64,000 nucleotides of DNA from AP-15 sp963702685 (GTDB lineage: Bacteria; Pseudomonadota; Alphaproteobacteria; ATCC43930; CGMCC-115725), in contig CAVPDQ010000004.1 of the NCBI GenBank assembly GCA_963702685.1, positions 62,001-126,000 of the forward strand. The letters run 5' to 3'. Under the pieces are notes generated by a model, which ran no database searches, was not told where the DNA came from, and saw only the letters and a program-made list of their open reading frames with translations. A program made the translations under genes and the position numbers. Below, piece by piece: positions 38,645 to 46,543 of this stretch. Numbering within the stretch: the stretch's first letter is position 1; every line of letters begins with the position of its first letter.

Positions 38645-39322
38645 GCGTGGTTGCGGCGCGGCTTGAGCCACCGCCTTTGGGCCGCGCTTGCCGGGCCGGA
38701 GAGGCCGCCGGGTCAGCGCCTCGATCCTGGTGAGAAAGGCGTCGTCGCCGAGCGGCCGGCCGATGCACTCGGCCCGGCGCAGCGCATGGAAGCCCTCCTG
38801 GTCGGCCGGTTCTGCGATCAGCTCGGCAAAGCGCGGGCAACGGGCGAGCACCGGCGCGACCGTCGTCAGCCCGTCATCCTGCCCGGCCAGCAGCGCGTGC
38901 ACGCTCGCCCAGCGCCAGTCGGCCGCACGCGCCACGAGCCGCGCCCGCACCGGATTGAGCGCGACATACCGCACTGCCGTCACGAGATGCGCCTCGTCCA
39001 TCGCCACCGCCCCGAACCGCCCTTGCCAGAAATGGCCGGTGCGCCGCTCGCGCGCGTGCACATGGCCGGCATAGCGCCGATGCACCGGGGCCAACGCCCG
39101 GCGCAGCCCGTCCGCGTCGGACGGCACGAGGATCAGATGGACGTGGTTGGGCATCAACACCCAGCTCCACACCGCGACCCCCGCCGTCGCGCACGACTGG
39201 GCCAAGAGATCGCGATAGAGCGCGTAGTCGGCGTCGCAAAAGAACGTCCGCGCCCGGCCGTTGCCGCGCTGCGTGACGTGATGCGGCAGACCGGGAAGGA
39301 CGAGGCGGGCAAGACGAGCCAT
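38639..39322 (-). CDS. REP-associated tyrosine transposase (Y1_Tnp, RAYT)
   Basis: 227 residues of the IS200/IS605-like Y1 transposase superfamily, RAYT branch. The HUH motif is MPNHVHLIL (His60, His62), followed by the family pattern HARERRTGHFWQGRF and the catalytic Tyr119 in AVRYVALNPVRARLV. The C-terminal basic tail (RRPLRPGKRGPK) is typical of RAYTs. Such enzymes nick and rejoin single-stranded DNA at REP sequences. The gene is intact. Its stop codon lies inside the left repeat array and its start is 33 bp from the first right-hand repeat copy. Confidence 0.9.
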   Translation of the reverse strand: MARLARLVLPGLPHHVTQRGNGRARTFFCDADYALYRDLLAQSCATAGVAVWSWVLMPNHVHLILVPSDADGLRRALAPVHRRYAGHVHARERRTGHFWQGRFGAVAMDEAHLVTAVRYVALNPVRARLVARAADWRWASVHALLAGQDDGLTTVAPVLARCPRFAELIAEPADQEGFHALRRAECIGRPLGDDAFLTRIEALTRRPLRPGKRGPKAVAQAAPQPRK

Positions 39323-39355
39323 GCGCGATCATCGCCGCGACGCTCGGCCCCTGTC

Positions 39356-39576
39356 AATTAGGTGCACTGTCACCGTAATCCCCTGTCAATTAGGTGCACT
39401 GTCACCGTAATCCTCGCCGTAATTAGGTGCACTGTCACCGTAATCCCCAATTAGGTGCACTGTCACCGTAATCCCCGACCACGTAATCGCCGTAACCTCG
39501 CCCCGTAATTAGGTGCACTGTCACCGTAATCCCCCGTCACCGTAATCCCCCGTAATCCCGCGTAATCCCGTAATCC
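39356..39576 (+). repeat. Right repeat array of the RAYT element (5 copies plus fragments)
   Basis: AATTAGGTGCACTGTCACCG followed by TAAT occurs at 39356-39379, 39388-39411, 39421-39444, 39449-39472 and 39507-39530. The spacers are only 4-34 bp and rich in CCCC/CGTAATC fragments. Beyond the fifth copy come shortened pieces (GTCACCGTAATCCCC, then CGTAATCCC three times). Left and right copies share the 17-bp core but differ outside it (AAATAAA before the core on the left family, AATTAGG on the right). Confidence 0.9.
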
Positions 39577-39819
39577 CCGAGCTCGGCATCGCGATGCCGC
39601 GCGATTAACTGGCGACCCATCGGCTGGCGGAAATAGCAAGCCACCGCGCGGCCCGGCGACGCGTGGCGCCGCCCCGAACCGTTACGAAGGGACTCATCTC
39701 TTAACAACTCTTTACCAAGGCGACAACTCAATTCATCAAAGAGTTACAACGACAGCCTATGTTCCGCATCATCCAACGCCCGGATCTACCCGGCGCGGAA
39801 CAATGCAAGGGCAGTCCTG
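39577..39819. other. Leader region of the ECF sigma gene
   Basis: 243 bp without a gene. An 8-bp inverted repeat, AACTCTTT (39706-39713) and AAAGAGTT (39738-39745), stands 75 bp before the sigma start in a relatively AT-rich stretch and could be an operator or weak hairpin. No clear -35/-10 pair and no EcfG-type GGAAC..CGTT pair at proper spacing was found. Confidence 0.4.
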
Positions 39820-40344
39820 ATGAACGATTTCGCAGAGCTTCTCGAACATGAAATTCCGCGATTGCGGCGTTATGCTCGGGCGCTGACCCGCGATGCCGCG
39901 CTGGCCGACGATCTGGTGCAGAATTGTCTGGTCCGCGCGTTGGCCAAGCAGCATCTGTGGCAGGTGGGCACCGATCTGCGCGCTTGGCTCTTTACTATCT
40001 TGCACAACCAGCACGTCAACGATGTCCGGCGTTCGGTGCGCGAAGGCGTCGCCGTGCCGGTCGAGGATGCGGCGCCGACACTGACCGTCTCGGACAAGGC
40101 CGAGGTATCGCTGCAATTGCGGGACCTCGACCGGGCGATCGCCGAATTGCCGGCGGAGCAGCGCCAGGTGATCCTGCTGGTCGGTCTCGAAGGGATGCGC
40201 TACGACGAGGCGGCGAGCGTGCTCGGCATCCCGATCGGGACGGTGCGCTCGCGCCTGTCGCGCGGTCGCGAAAGCCTGCGCGAATTGATGGACATGCCGG
40301 ACCGCACACCCGGCACGGCAGTCCCGGCGCAGCACGCCGCCTGA
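39820..40344 (+). CDS. ECF-type RNA polymerase sigma factor
   Basis: 174 residues with sigma region 2 (IPRLRRYARALTRD, DDLVQNCLVRAL, DLRAWLFTILHNQHVNDVRR) and region 4 (IAELPAEQRQVILLVGLEGM, YDEAASVLGIPIGTVRSRLS). It belongs to the extracytoplasmic-function group; region 2 resembles EcfG/general-stress-type alphaproteobacterial sigma factors, but the usual nepR and phyR partners are absent on both sides and no anti-sigma gene is adjacent. The start ATG at 39820 follows a GGGCAG stretch. Target genes unknown. Confidence 0.85.
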   Translation: MNDFAELLEHEIPRLRRYARALTRDAALADDLVQNCLVRALAKQHLWQVGTDLRAWLFTILHNQHVNDVRRSVREGVAVPVEDAAPTLTVSDKAEVSLQLRDLDRAIAELPAEQRQVILLVGLEGMRYDEAASVLGIPIGTVRSRLSRGRESLRELMDMPDRTPGTAVPAQHAA

Positions 40345-40429
40345 TCGCTCGTGCTCCCTCCGGCAAAGGCGATGGCGGGACGGCACGGTCGGCGGTATCG
40401 TGCGGCCGCGCCATGCGCCGGAGGGTCGG

Positions 40430-40894
40430 ATGATCAAGGGGCTGCACCATAACGCCTATCGCTGCCGCGATTCGGAGGAGACCCGCCGGTTTTACGAGGG
40501 TTTCCTCGGTCTGCCGCTGGTCAGCGCGTTCGAAATCAACGAGGGCAAGGCGCTGCACACCTTCTTCCGGATGGAGGACGGGTCGTGCCTCGCGTTTTTC
40601 GAGGTGCCGGGGTCGCCGTTCGAATTCAAAAGACAGGACACGCTCGACCTCCACATCGCGCTCGGCGTCGAGAACGACGTGTTCGACCGCATGCTGCAAA
40701 AGGGAAAAGCGCAAGGGATCGAGGTCCGCGGCCCGGTCGATCACCGTTTTGTGCGCTCGATCTATTTCCGCGACCCCAACGGCTATGTCGTCGAGCTGAC
40801 CGCCCCGACCGGCAAGGACGCCGAAATGATGGATCCGGCGGTGTCAAAGCCGCACGCGGCGCTCGCCCGTTGGCAGGAGGCCAAGAGCCACTGA
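40430..40894 (+). CDS. VOC-family (glyoxalase/extradiol dioxygenase-like) protein
   Basis: 154 residues from the ATG at 40430, which has a strong Shine-Dalgarno (GGAGGG). The vicinal-oxygen-chelate fold is indicated by LHHNAYRCRDSEETRRFYEG at the start (metal His), FFRMEDGSCLAFFE, DLHIALGV (metal His) and IYFRDPNGYVVELT (metal Glu). The family includes glyoxalases, dioxygenases and epimerases, so the reaction cannot be told. It is the first gene of an apparent operon with the FAD monooxygenase (6-bp gap) and amidase, so a ring-cleavage or isomerase step in the same catabolic route is a reasonable inference. Confidence 0.8.
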   Translation: MIKGLHHNAYRCRDSEETRRFYEGFLGLPLVSAFEINEGKALHTFFRMEDGSCLAFFEVPGSPFEFKRQDTLDLHIALGVENDVFDRMLQKGKAQGIEVRGPVDHRFVRSIYFRDPNGYVVELTAPTGKDAEMMDPAVSKPHAALARWQEAKSH

Positions 40895-40900
40895 CGCGGG

Positions 40901-42106
40901 ATGACCGCCGCACCCTTGAAAGTCGCGGTGATCGGGGCTGGGATCGGCGGGCTCAGCGCCGCGTTGTCGTTGCGGCGCGCCGGATTTGCGGTCGATGTCT
41001 ACGAGCAGGCGGCGGAGCTGACCGAAATCGGCGGCGGCATCAATATGGGGCCGAACGCGACCCGCATCCTCTCCCGGCTCGGCCTCGGGGAAGGGCTCGA
41101 CCGCGACGGGGTGCGCCCGGCCGGAACCTGGCAACGCCGCTGGCAAGACGGCCACACCTTGCAAAGGGCGCCGCTCAACCCGCTGTGCGAAGAGCTCTAT
41201 GGCGCGCCGCATATGACGATCCATCGCCGCGATCTGTTGGCGCTCATCGCCGCAGGCCTGCCGGCCGAGCATGTTCATCTCGGGCACCGCCTCGTCGGCG
41301 TCGCCGCCAGCGGCAACAAGGCGGAAGCCTGGTTTGATAACGGCGGCCATATCGCGGCCGATGTGGTGGTCGGCGCCGACGGCATTCATTCGGCGGTGCG
41401 CGCCGCCCTCTTCGGAGCGCAGGAGCCACGGTATGCCGGTTGCGTTGCCTATCGCGGGCTGGTGCCGGTCGAGCGGATCGCCGATCTCGGCCTCGAGCTC
41501 GGCTCGCAATCGTGGCTCGGCCCGGGCGCGCATCTCGTGCATTACTTCGTCTCGGGCGGGCGGCTCCTCAATTTTGTCGGCTGGACCGAGCACGACCGCT
41601 GGAGCCGCGAGGATTGGACCGACCGCGCCACGATCGAGCGGGCGCTCGCCGCATTTGAAGGATGGCATGGCCAGGTGCGGCGGATCATCGCCGCCGCCGA
41701 CACCTGCTTTATCTGGGCGCTGTTCGATCGCGATCCGTTGCCGCGCTGGTCGGTCGGCCGCGTGACGCTGCTCGGCGACGCCTGCCACCCGATGTATCCG
41801 TTTATGGCGCAGGGTGCGGCCCAGGCGATCGAAGACGGTGCGGCGCTCGCCGCCTGTCTCGCCGCCGACAGCGCCGACCCGGCCGCAGCCCTCGCGCGCT
41901 ACGAGCGGCTGCGCCTGCCGCGCGTGACGCGGTTGCAGCAGATGTCGCGGGCCAACAAGGCGCGCTATCACATGCGCGACGGCGCCGAGCAAGAGGCGCG
42001 CGATGCCGAATGGGCGCGGGCCGCCGACCGCTCGCCCGACGCGTTGCGCTGGCTTTACGGTTTCGACGCCGGCGCGATCGGCGAATTGGAGGATGCGGCG
42101 TCATGA
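40901..42106 (+). CDS. FAD-dependent monooxygenase (salicylate-hydroxylase-like)
   Basis: 401 residues of the class A flavoprotein hydroxylases. The Rossmann motif VAVIGAGIGGLSAALSLRRAG binds FAD at the N-terminus, VVVGADGIHSAVR is the DG motif, and VTLLGDACHPMYPFMAQGA is the GD motif closing the FAD site. The nearest described relatives by motif are salicylate 1-hydroxylase and 6-hydroxynicotinate 3-monooxygenase. It probably hydroxylates an aromatic or heteroaromatic carboxylate using NAD(P)H. It overlaps the amidase by 4 bp (ATGA) and lies 6 bp after the VOC gene. Confidence 0.88.
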   Translation: MTAAPLKVAVIGAGIGGLSAALSLRRAGFAVDVYEQAAELTEIGGGINMGPNATRILSRLGLGEGLDRDGVRPAGTWQRRWQDGHTLQRAPLNPLCEELYGAPHMTIHRRDLLALIAAGLPAEHVHLGHRLVGVAASGNKAEAWFDNGGHIAADVVVGADGIHSAVRAALFGAQEPRYAGCVAYRGLVPVERIADLGLELGSQSWLGPGAHLVHYFVSGGRLLNFVGWTEHDRWSREDWTDRATIERALAAFEGWHGQVRRIIAAADTCFIWALFDRDPLPRWSVGRVTLLGDACHPMYPFMAQGAAQAIEDGAALAACLAADSADPAAALARYERLRLPRVTRLQQMSRANKARYHMRDGAEQEARDAEWARAADRSPDALRWLYGFDAGAIGELEDAAS

Positions 42107-44415
42107 CCGGCGAGCCGTTTGGCGTCGACGAGGCGACGATCGACGAATTGCACCAGGCGATCCGCGACGGGCGCACCACCTGCGTCGATGTCGTGCAGCA
42201 ATATCTCGCCCGGGCCCGCGCTTTTAACGGCGTCGCGAGCCTGCTCGTCACCCCGGGCGGCTCTGCTGTCGAGCCGGCCGAAGGTGCGGTGCGCGCCGGG
42301 GCGCCGTTGCGCTTTCCGACCCAAACCCTCGACGCCGCGGCGATCCTGCCCGATCTCGACAAATACGCGGGTCCGCCGCTCGAATGGGGCCGGCTGGAGG
42401 CAACCGCATCCGACCCCTCGGTGCAGCAGCAATACGGCATGATCGCCGGCATCCCAAACGGTCGGCAATTGAATGCGCTCGCCACTTTGAACATTCGCGG
42501 CGAGCGCTCGGTCACCTGCAAGGGCGAGCTCGACCGGCACCCCGCGCAAGGGCCGTTGCCGCCGGGCGCGCCACCGGTCTGCGAAATCTTCCGCCAGCTT
42601 CCCGACGCGATCGAGCAGGCAGCGCTCCTCGACGCGCGCTATGGCCGCAATCCGCCGCTCGACGAGATGCCGATGTACGGCGTCGTCTTTTCGTTCAAGG
42701 ACCCGTTCGACACCAAGGACATGCGCACGACCGCGGGCGGCGACGCAGCCTACGACATCGATTTCCCGGCGCGCGACCATGTGCTGGTCGAAGAATTGCG
42801 CAAAAAGGGTGCCATCATCTACGCCAAGGCGGTCAACACCGAATATAACGGTCGCGCCGGCAACCCCGGCGGCCGGCACAAGCCCGAGCAGGTCTTGCCC
42901 TCGACGCTCGGCTATCAGCGGTCGAGCTGGGCCGGCAACCCGGCCAACCCCTACGACACGACGCGCGCCGCCTCGCTCGGCTCGTCCTCCGGCTCGGGTG
43001 TGTCGGTCAGCGCCAATCTCGTCATGGCGAGCCTCGGCGAAGAGACCCGCGCCTCGACCCGCGGCCCTGCCAACCACAACGCCGTGGCGCTGATCCTGCC
43101 GCACAAGGCGATGCTCGGCTTCAACGGCGGGGCGATCGGCGCCGACATCTATTGCGACCGCAGCGGCATCCTTTGCCGCACCATCGCCGACTGCGCCAAG
43201 GTGCTGGACGCGCTGAAGGACCCGGTTGCCGGCTATTACGACCCGCGCGACCCCTATACGACGGTGCCGCGCTCCTCGGTCGTGGCCGGAGGATATGCGC
43301 GCCATGCTGCGGGCTCGGCCACGCTCGCCGGGATGCGCATCGGCGTGATCCGGGAGTCGATGCTGGTCCGCCCCGGCGAGAAGGCGACGGCGCCGATTAC
43401 CAAAGCTGCGGCAGCCGAGATCAAGGCGGTGCTCGGCGAAAAGCTCGGCGCGGCCTTGGTCGAATCCGCCGATCCCTTATGGGAGCGCGACCGCGACATC
43501 GAGCAGATGAACCCCGATTTCCGCACGGCGCTCACCCGCCTCGTGCCGGTGTTCATGCCCGATCTGTTGTTCCGTCTCGGCGCCGACGGCACGCCGGTCT
43601 TCAAGGAGCTCGCCGCCGCGGTTCGGCCAACCGAATTCGCACCCGGCAAAGTTTTCGGGTCCGGCACAATGGCGCCGATCGACTATATGGTCGAATTGGC
43701 CGAGGGCCGGATCGCACCCCCCGCCAATCTCGACATCGCTACGATCCAGAACCAGGAGCTGGCGATGTCGTTCCGTTTTCACGTCCCGCAATATCTCTCG
43801 CGCCGCGCCGCCGATTGGCGCGCCTTGGGCTTTACCGAGACGCTCGTCGATTTCCCGAGCCTCAATGCCCGCTCCAAATTCTGGGGCGACGACGGGCGCG
43901 CCGCCTTCAAAAACTGGGAGGAGGTGGGGGACCCGCGCAACCCGCTCGGCGGCCGCCAGGGTGTGGACGAACGCATTATGCTGCGCGAATTGCTGCGCCG
44001 CGTCGATATGATGGTGATCCTCGAAAACCGGCTCGACGCGCTCGTCCGGCTGCACACGCCGTTGCCGCCGGCCAGGATCGGGGGCGCGCACGATCCCTCG
44101 GGCGGCCCGTCGAATTTGCGCATGGAATCGTTCTACGGCCCGAACGCCGGCCTGACCGAAATGCTGGTGCCCGCTGGCTATGTCACCACCGCCTGGGACC
44201 CGGTCTTCGCGCTCTCCTCGGATCGCACCCGCTATGTCCCGGCCGCCGCCGCCGCGCCGACCACCCTGCCGCCACCCGGTCTGCCGTTCTCGCTCGTCTT
44301 CCGCGCCGAGCCCGGCAAGGAGGACATTCTCTTAAAGATCGCCTCCGCCTACGAAGCCGCTTCCCGCCGCCGCATCCCACCCCCCGCCTTCGGCCCGCTG
44401 CCTGCTAAACGCTAG
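42103..44415 (+). CDS. Large amidase-signature family hydrolase
   Basis: 770 residues, clearly longer than the usual 450-550 of amidase-signature enzymes. The Ser-cisSer-Lys triad can be placed: Lys199 in FSFKDPFDTKDM, the cis-Ser near 296 in GSSSGSGVSVSANL, and the nucleophile Ser318 in EETRASTRGPANHN, where the ordinary GT[DE]TGGSIR.PA sequence is altered to EETRASTRGPA. The extra length comes from about 90 residues in front of the Lys loop and a long C-terminal region (PVFALSSDRTRYVP). No signal peptide. It is translationally coupled to the monooxygenase, so it probably releases ammonia or an amine from an intermediate of the same pathway. Substrate unknown. Confidence 0.85.
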   Translation: MTGEPFGVDEATIDELHQAIRDGRTTCVDVVQQYLARARAFNGVASLLVTPGGSAVEPAEGAVRAGAPLRFPTQTLDAAAILPDLDKYAGPPLEWGRLEATASDPSVQQQYGMIAGIPNGRQLNALATLNIRGERSVTCKGELDRHPAQGPLPPGAPPVCEIFRQLPDAIEQAALLDARYGRNPPLDEMPMYGVVFSFKDPFDTKDMRTTAGGDAAYDIDFPARDHVLVEELRKKGAIIYAKAVNTEYNGRAGNPGGRHKPEQVLPSTLGYQRSSWAGNPANPYDTTRAASLGSSSGSGVSVSANLVMASLGEETRASTRGPANHNAVALILPHKAMLGFNGGAIGADIYCDRSGILCRTIADCAKVLDALKDPVAGYYDPRDPYTTVPRSSVVAGGYARHAAGSATLAGMRIGVIRESMLVRPGEKATAPITKAAAAEIKAVLGEKLGAALVESADPLWERDRDIEQMNPDFRTALTRLVPVFMPDLLFRLGADGTPVFKELAAAVRPTEFAPGKVFGSGTMAPIDYMVELAEGRIAPPANLDIATIQNQELAMSFRFHVPQYLSRRAADWRALGFTETLVDFPSLNARSKFWGDDGRAAFKNWEEVGDPRNPLGGRQGVDERIMLRELLRRVDMMVILENRLDALVRLHTPLPPARIGGAHDPSGGPSNLRMESFYGPNAGLTEMLVPAGYVTTAWDPVFALSSDRTRYVPAAAAAPTTLPPPGLPFSLVFRAEPGKEDILLKIASAYEAASRRRIPPPAFGPLPAKR

Positions 44416-44476
44416 GAACCGACCGCCACATGGACCTTGGGCGCTAAACCCCAGGCATCCGCCTATGTCGATCGTC

Positions 44477-44896
44477 TCATGGGGCGATCACCTCGATGAG
44501 TTCCGCGAAGCGTTGAAAATCGGTGGCGTTGAAGGTCAGCAACCGCCGCTCGCCATGGGCCAGCATGGTTGCGACGATGTTGGCGTCGTGGACTTGACGG
44601 CCTCCGAAGGCAAAGCGGCGGCACAGGCTCGTCAATTCGTCCCAGACCATGGCGCTGTCTTCGAGGATTTCCAAATCATCGGCGAGCGCGATTGCTGCGC
44701 TCGCGGCTTCGATGAGTGGCTGCGGTCGCATCCATAGCTGAGGCCGGGTGACAACAGCGAGAAATTCCCGCAGAACCTGTCGGCTCACGCACAGCCGGTC
44801 GCGCTCGCCATGCGCGCCGAGAGCAGCCCGCGCCATCAGGTGCGCTGGTGCCGTCGGCACCATGGCGTAAACGAGCACGTTGGTGTCCACGAACAT
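44477..44896 (-). CDS. vapC: PIN-domain toxin, VapC-like
   Basis: 139 residues with the PIN nuclease acidic residues in place: Asp4 (MFVDTNVLVY), Glu44 (VLREFLAVVT), Asp104 (VHDANIVATM) and Asp126 (FNATDFQRF). VapC toxins cut tRNA or rRNA when unchecked. The ATG overlaps the stop of the upstream antitoxin-like gene by one base (TGATG), the usual coupling of a toxin-antitoxin pair. Intact. Confidence 0.85.
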   Translation of the reverse strand: MFVDTNVLVYAMVPTAPAHLMARAALGAHGERDRLCVSRQVLREFLAVVTRPQLWMRPQPLIEAASAAIALADDLEILEDSAMVWDELTSLCRRFAFGGRQVHDANIVATMLAHGERRLLTFNATDFQRFAELIEVIAP

Positions 44897-45132
44897 CAGC
44901 GGCCGTCATCGTCGTAAAGATCTTCCCGGCGGAGACTGACGCTCTCCGGCCATGGCCCGAGATCGACGATTGGCAATTTGCTGATATCGAACGATTTGCG
45001 TGGTTTCTGCCGGACGCGCCCGGTATCCACGGCGATCGTTACCATATGGTCGCCGGGCGGGACCTGCGGCGGGGCAACTCCGCTTATGGTCCGATCGGCG
45101 CCAACGCGGATGCGAGCACGAACACCGGGCAT
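44896..45132 (-). CDS. vapB: Putative VapB-type antitoxin
   Basis: 78 residues, located directly upstream of and overlapping the PIN toxin. The C-terminal half (RKSFDISKLPIVDLGPWPES, then LRREDLYDDDGR) looks like the toxin-wrapping tail seen in antitoxins. The N-terminal half (RARIRVGADRTISGVAPPQV) could form a beta-strand DNA-binding element, but no standard AbrB or ribbon-helix-helix pattern is obvious. Called antitoxin mainly from position, size and coupling. Confidence 0.6.
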   Translation of the reverse strand: MPGVRARIRVGADRTISGVAPPQVPPGDHMVTIAVDTGRVRQKPRKSFDISKLPIVDLGPWPESVSLRREDLYDDDGR

Positions 45133-45315
45133 GCCTATTCTCCGCTGAATTTCCGGTTAGGTCGTATCACCGATGCCGGTTTCGCTCCAGCCAAAGGCTC
45201 GCCCGCATTCGTTTGGTCGTTTCGCGGCGATCTACGATCCAATCCGGTGACGACGGCCGCGTCGGCTTCGGACGCACACGCCTTCGGCCCGACCCCCGCT
45301 CGGCGGTCGGGCCGA

Positions 45316-46347
45316 TTATCCGACTTGGCGCTTCAGCATGTCGAGCGCGTTCTTGAAATAGATCATCTCGCGCTCGTCGTCGGGCAAAGCGAGGCGGTCG
45401 AGGGCGGCGATCGTGTCGCGGATGAACATCGGCCCGCCTTCGGGGTCGAACGGGCAGTCGGTCGCAAACAGCACCCGCTCGGCGCCAAAAAAATCGAGCC
45501 CGCAGCGGATCGCCGAGGCCGAGCCGCCGACCGCGGTGTCGTTGTAAAAGAGCCGGAAATAATCGACCGGCCGGCGGCCCTTGGCCGCCATCGCGGCAAG
45601 GATGGGGCGGTAATCCTCGTCCGAGGTGCGGCTGCCGAGCTGGTCCCACAAGGGTCCGACGCGGCCTTCGAAATAGGGGATCATGGCGCCCAAATGGTGC
45701 GTGACGATGCGCAATTCGGGCAGCCGGTCGAACAGGCCGGAAAAGACGAGCCGCGCCATCGCGACACTCGTCTCGTAGGGCCAGCCGAGCACCTGCCAGA
45801 TCTCGTATTTGGATTTTGCCTCGCCGGGATAATCGGCAATGCGCGCGTCGCGCGCCGGATGCATCCAGATCGGCACCTTGTGGCGCGCCGTCGCCTCCTC
45901 GAAGACCGGAAAGAACTCGGGGTCGTCGAGCGGCCGGCCGTCGACATTGGTGAAAATCTGGATGCCGCAGGCGCCGAGCGCCAATGCGCGCTCCATCTCC
46001 GCGAGCGAAGCCGCGACATTGTTGAGCGGCAGCGAAGCGACCCAGCCCGGGAATTTGTCGGGCCGGCCCGCGCAGATCCTCCTCAGCTCGTCATTCGCAA
46101 GGCGGGCGAGATCGGGCGTATCGCCGGGGCCGGCGATCGTTTCGAGCGGTGGGTTCGACAGGGTCAGCACCTGCTGATACCCCGGCCACTCGTCCATCAT
46201 CCGGACCCGCGCCTCGATGTCGTAGAGCATCGGGATGCTGGTCACCCGCCGGACCATGCCGCCCTTCCCCGGCGCCAACTCGCCGATGCGGTCGGCCACG
46301 GCGCGCGGCATCACATGATTATAAATGTCGATCTTGCGCCCGCTCAC
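45316..46347 (-). CDS. Amidohydrolase, ACMSD-like
   Basis: 343 residues of the amidohydrolase-2 group (2-amino-3-carboxymuconate semialdehyde decarboxylase-like), a TIM barrel with one metal. Signatures: IDIYNHVMP at the start (here N-H instead of the usual H-x-H), WMHPARD (metal His), IVTHHLGAMIPYFEGR (His in barrel strand) and LFATDCPFDPEGG (catalytic Asp). Such enzymes decarboxylate or hydrolyse aromatic-ring cleavage products. Downstream of the LLM oxidoreductase in the same direction, separated by a palindromic repeat. Two more amidohydrolases of this group lie at 60460 and 62382. Confidence 0.82.
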   Translation of the reverse strand: MSGRKIDIYNHVMPRAVADRIGELAPGKGGMVRRVTSIPMLYDIEARVRMMDEWPGYQQVLTLSNPPLETIAGPGDTPDLARLANDELRRICAGRPDKFPGWVASLPLNNVAASLAEMERALALGACGIQIFTNVDGRPLDDPEFFPVFEEATARHKVPIWMHPARDARIADYPGEAKSKYEIWQVLGWPYETSVAMARLVFSGLFDRLPELRIVTHHLGAMIPYFEGRVGPLWDQLGSRTSDEDYRPILAAMAAKGRRPVDYFRLFYNDTAVGGSASAIRCGLDFFGAERVLFATDCPFDPEGGPMFIRDTIAALDRLALPDDEREMIYFKNALDMLKRQVG

Positions 46348-46413
46348 GACCCGCTTCCCGACGCTGTTGCGCTAGTGCTCCGACTCAATCACATGATTCA
46401 CCATAAAACGTCT

Positions 46414-46491
46414 GTAGGATGGGTTGAGCATCGCGAAACCCATCGCGACAACCGAAGACGATGGGTTTCGCTGTCGCTCAACCCATCCTAC
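46414..46491. repeat. Two-armed palindromic repeat
   Basis: Outer arms GTAGGATGGGTTGAGC (46414-46429) and GCTCAACCCATCCTAC (46476-46491) are perfectly complementary over 16 bp. Inner arms GCGAAACCCATCG (46433-46445) and CGATGGGTTTCGC (46459-46471) pair over 13 bp, leaving a 13-nt loop. The motif GTAGGATGGGTTGAG..GCGAAACCCATC is found between genes in many proteobacteria. It fills most of the gap between the LLM oxidoreductase and amidohydrolase genes and could fold in RNA as a strong terminator-like stem, although no T-run follows. Confidence 0.85.
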
Positions 46492-46543
46492 GAGGTATCC
46501 TCGTTGAATCATCTGAATGCATCTAAGCACTAGGAGGGCGCGC

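Larger units (their letters stand above)
38558..39576. mobile_element. REP-type element: RAYT gene with flanking inverted repeat arrays
   Basis: A Y1 transposase gene (38639-39322) is bracketed by multiple copies of a 17-bp core, TGCACTGTCACCGTAAT, present as its complement on the left (3 copies, 38558-38644) and in direct form on the right (5 full copies plus fragments, 39356-39576). The leftmost and rightmost arrays therefore face each other as inverted repeats. This is the organisation expected of a REP-associated tyrosine transposase with its cognate repeats (REPtron-like), not of a classical insertion sequence: there is no second gene, and no target-site duplication was identified. Confidence 0.7.

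Noticed and set aside
39356..39576. CRISPR-like array
   Set aside because: The units are 24 bp with spacers of 4-34 bp that are low-complexity fragments of the repeat itself; no cas genes; a transposase with matching inverted copies lies next to it.
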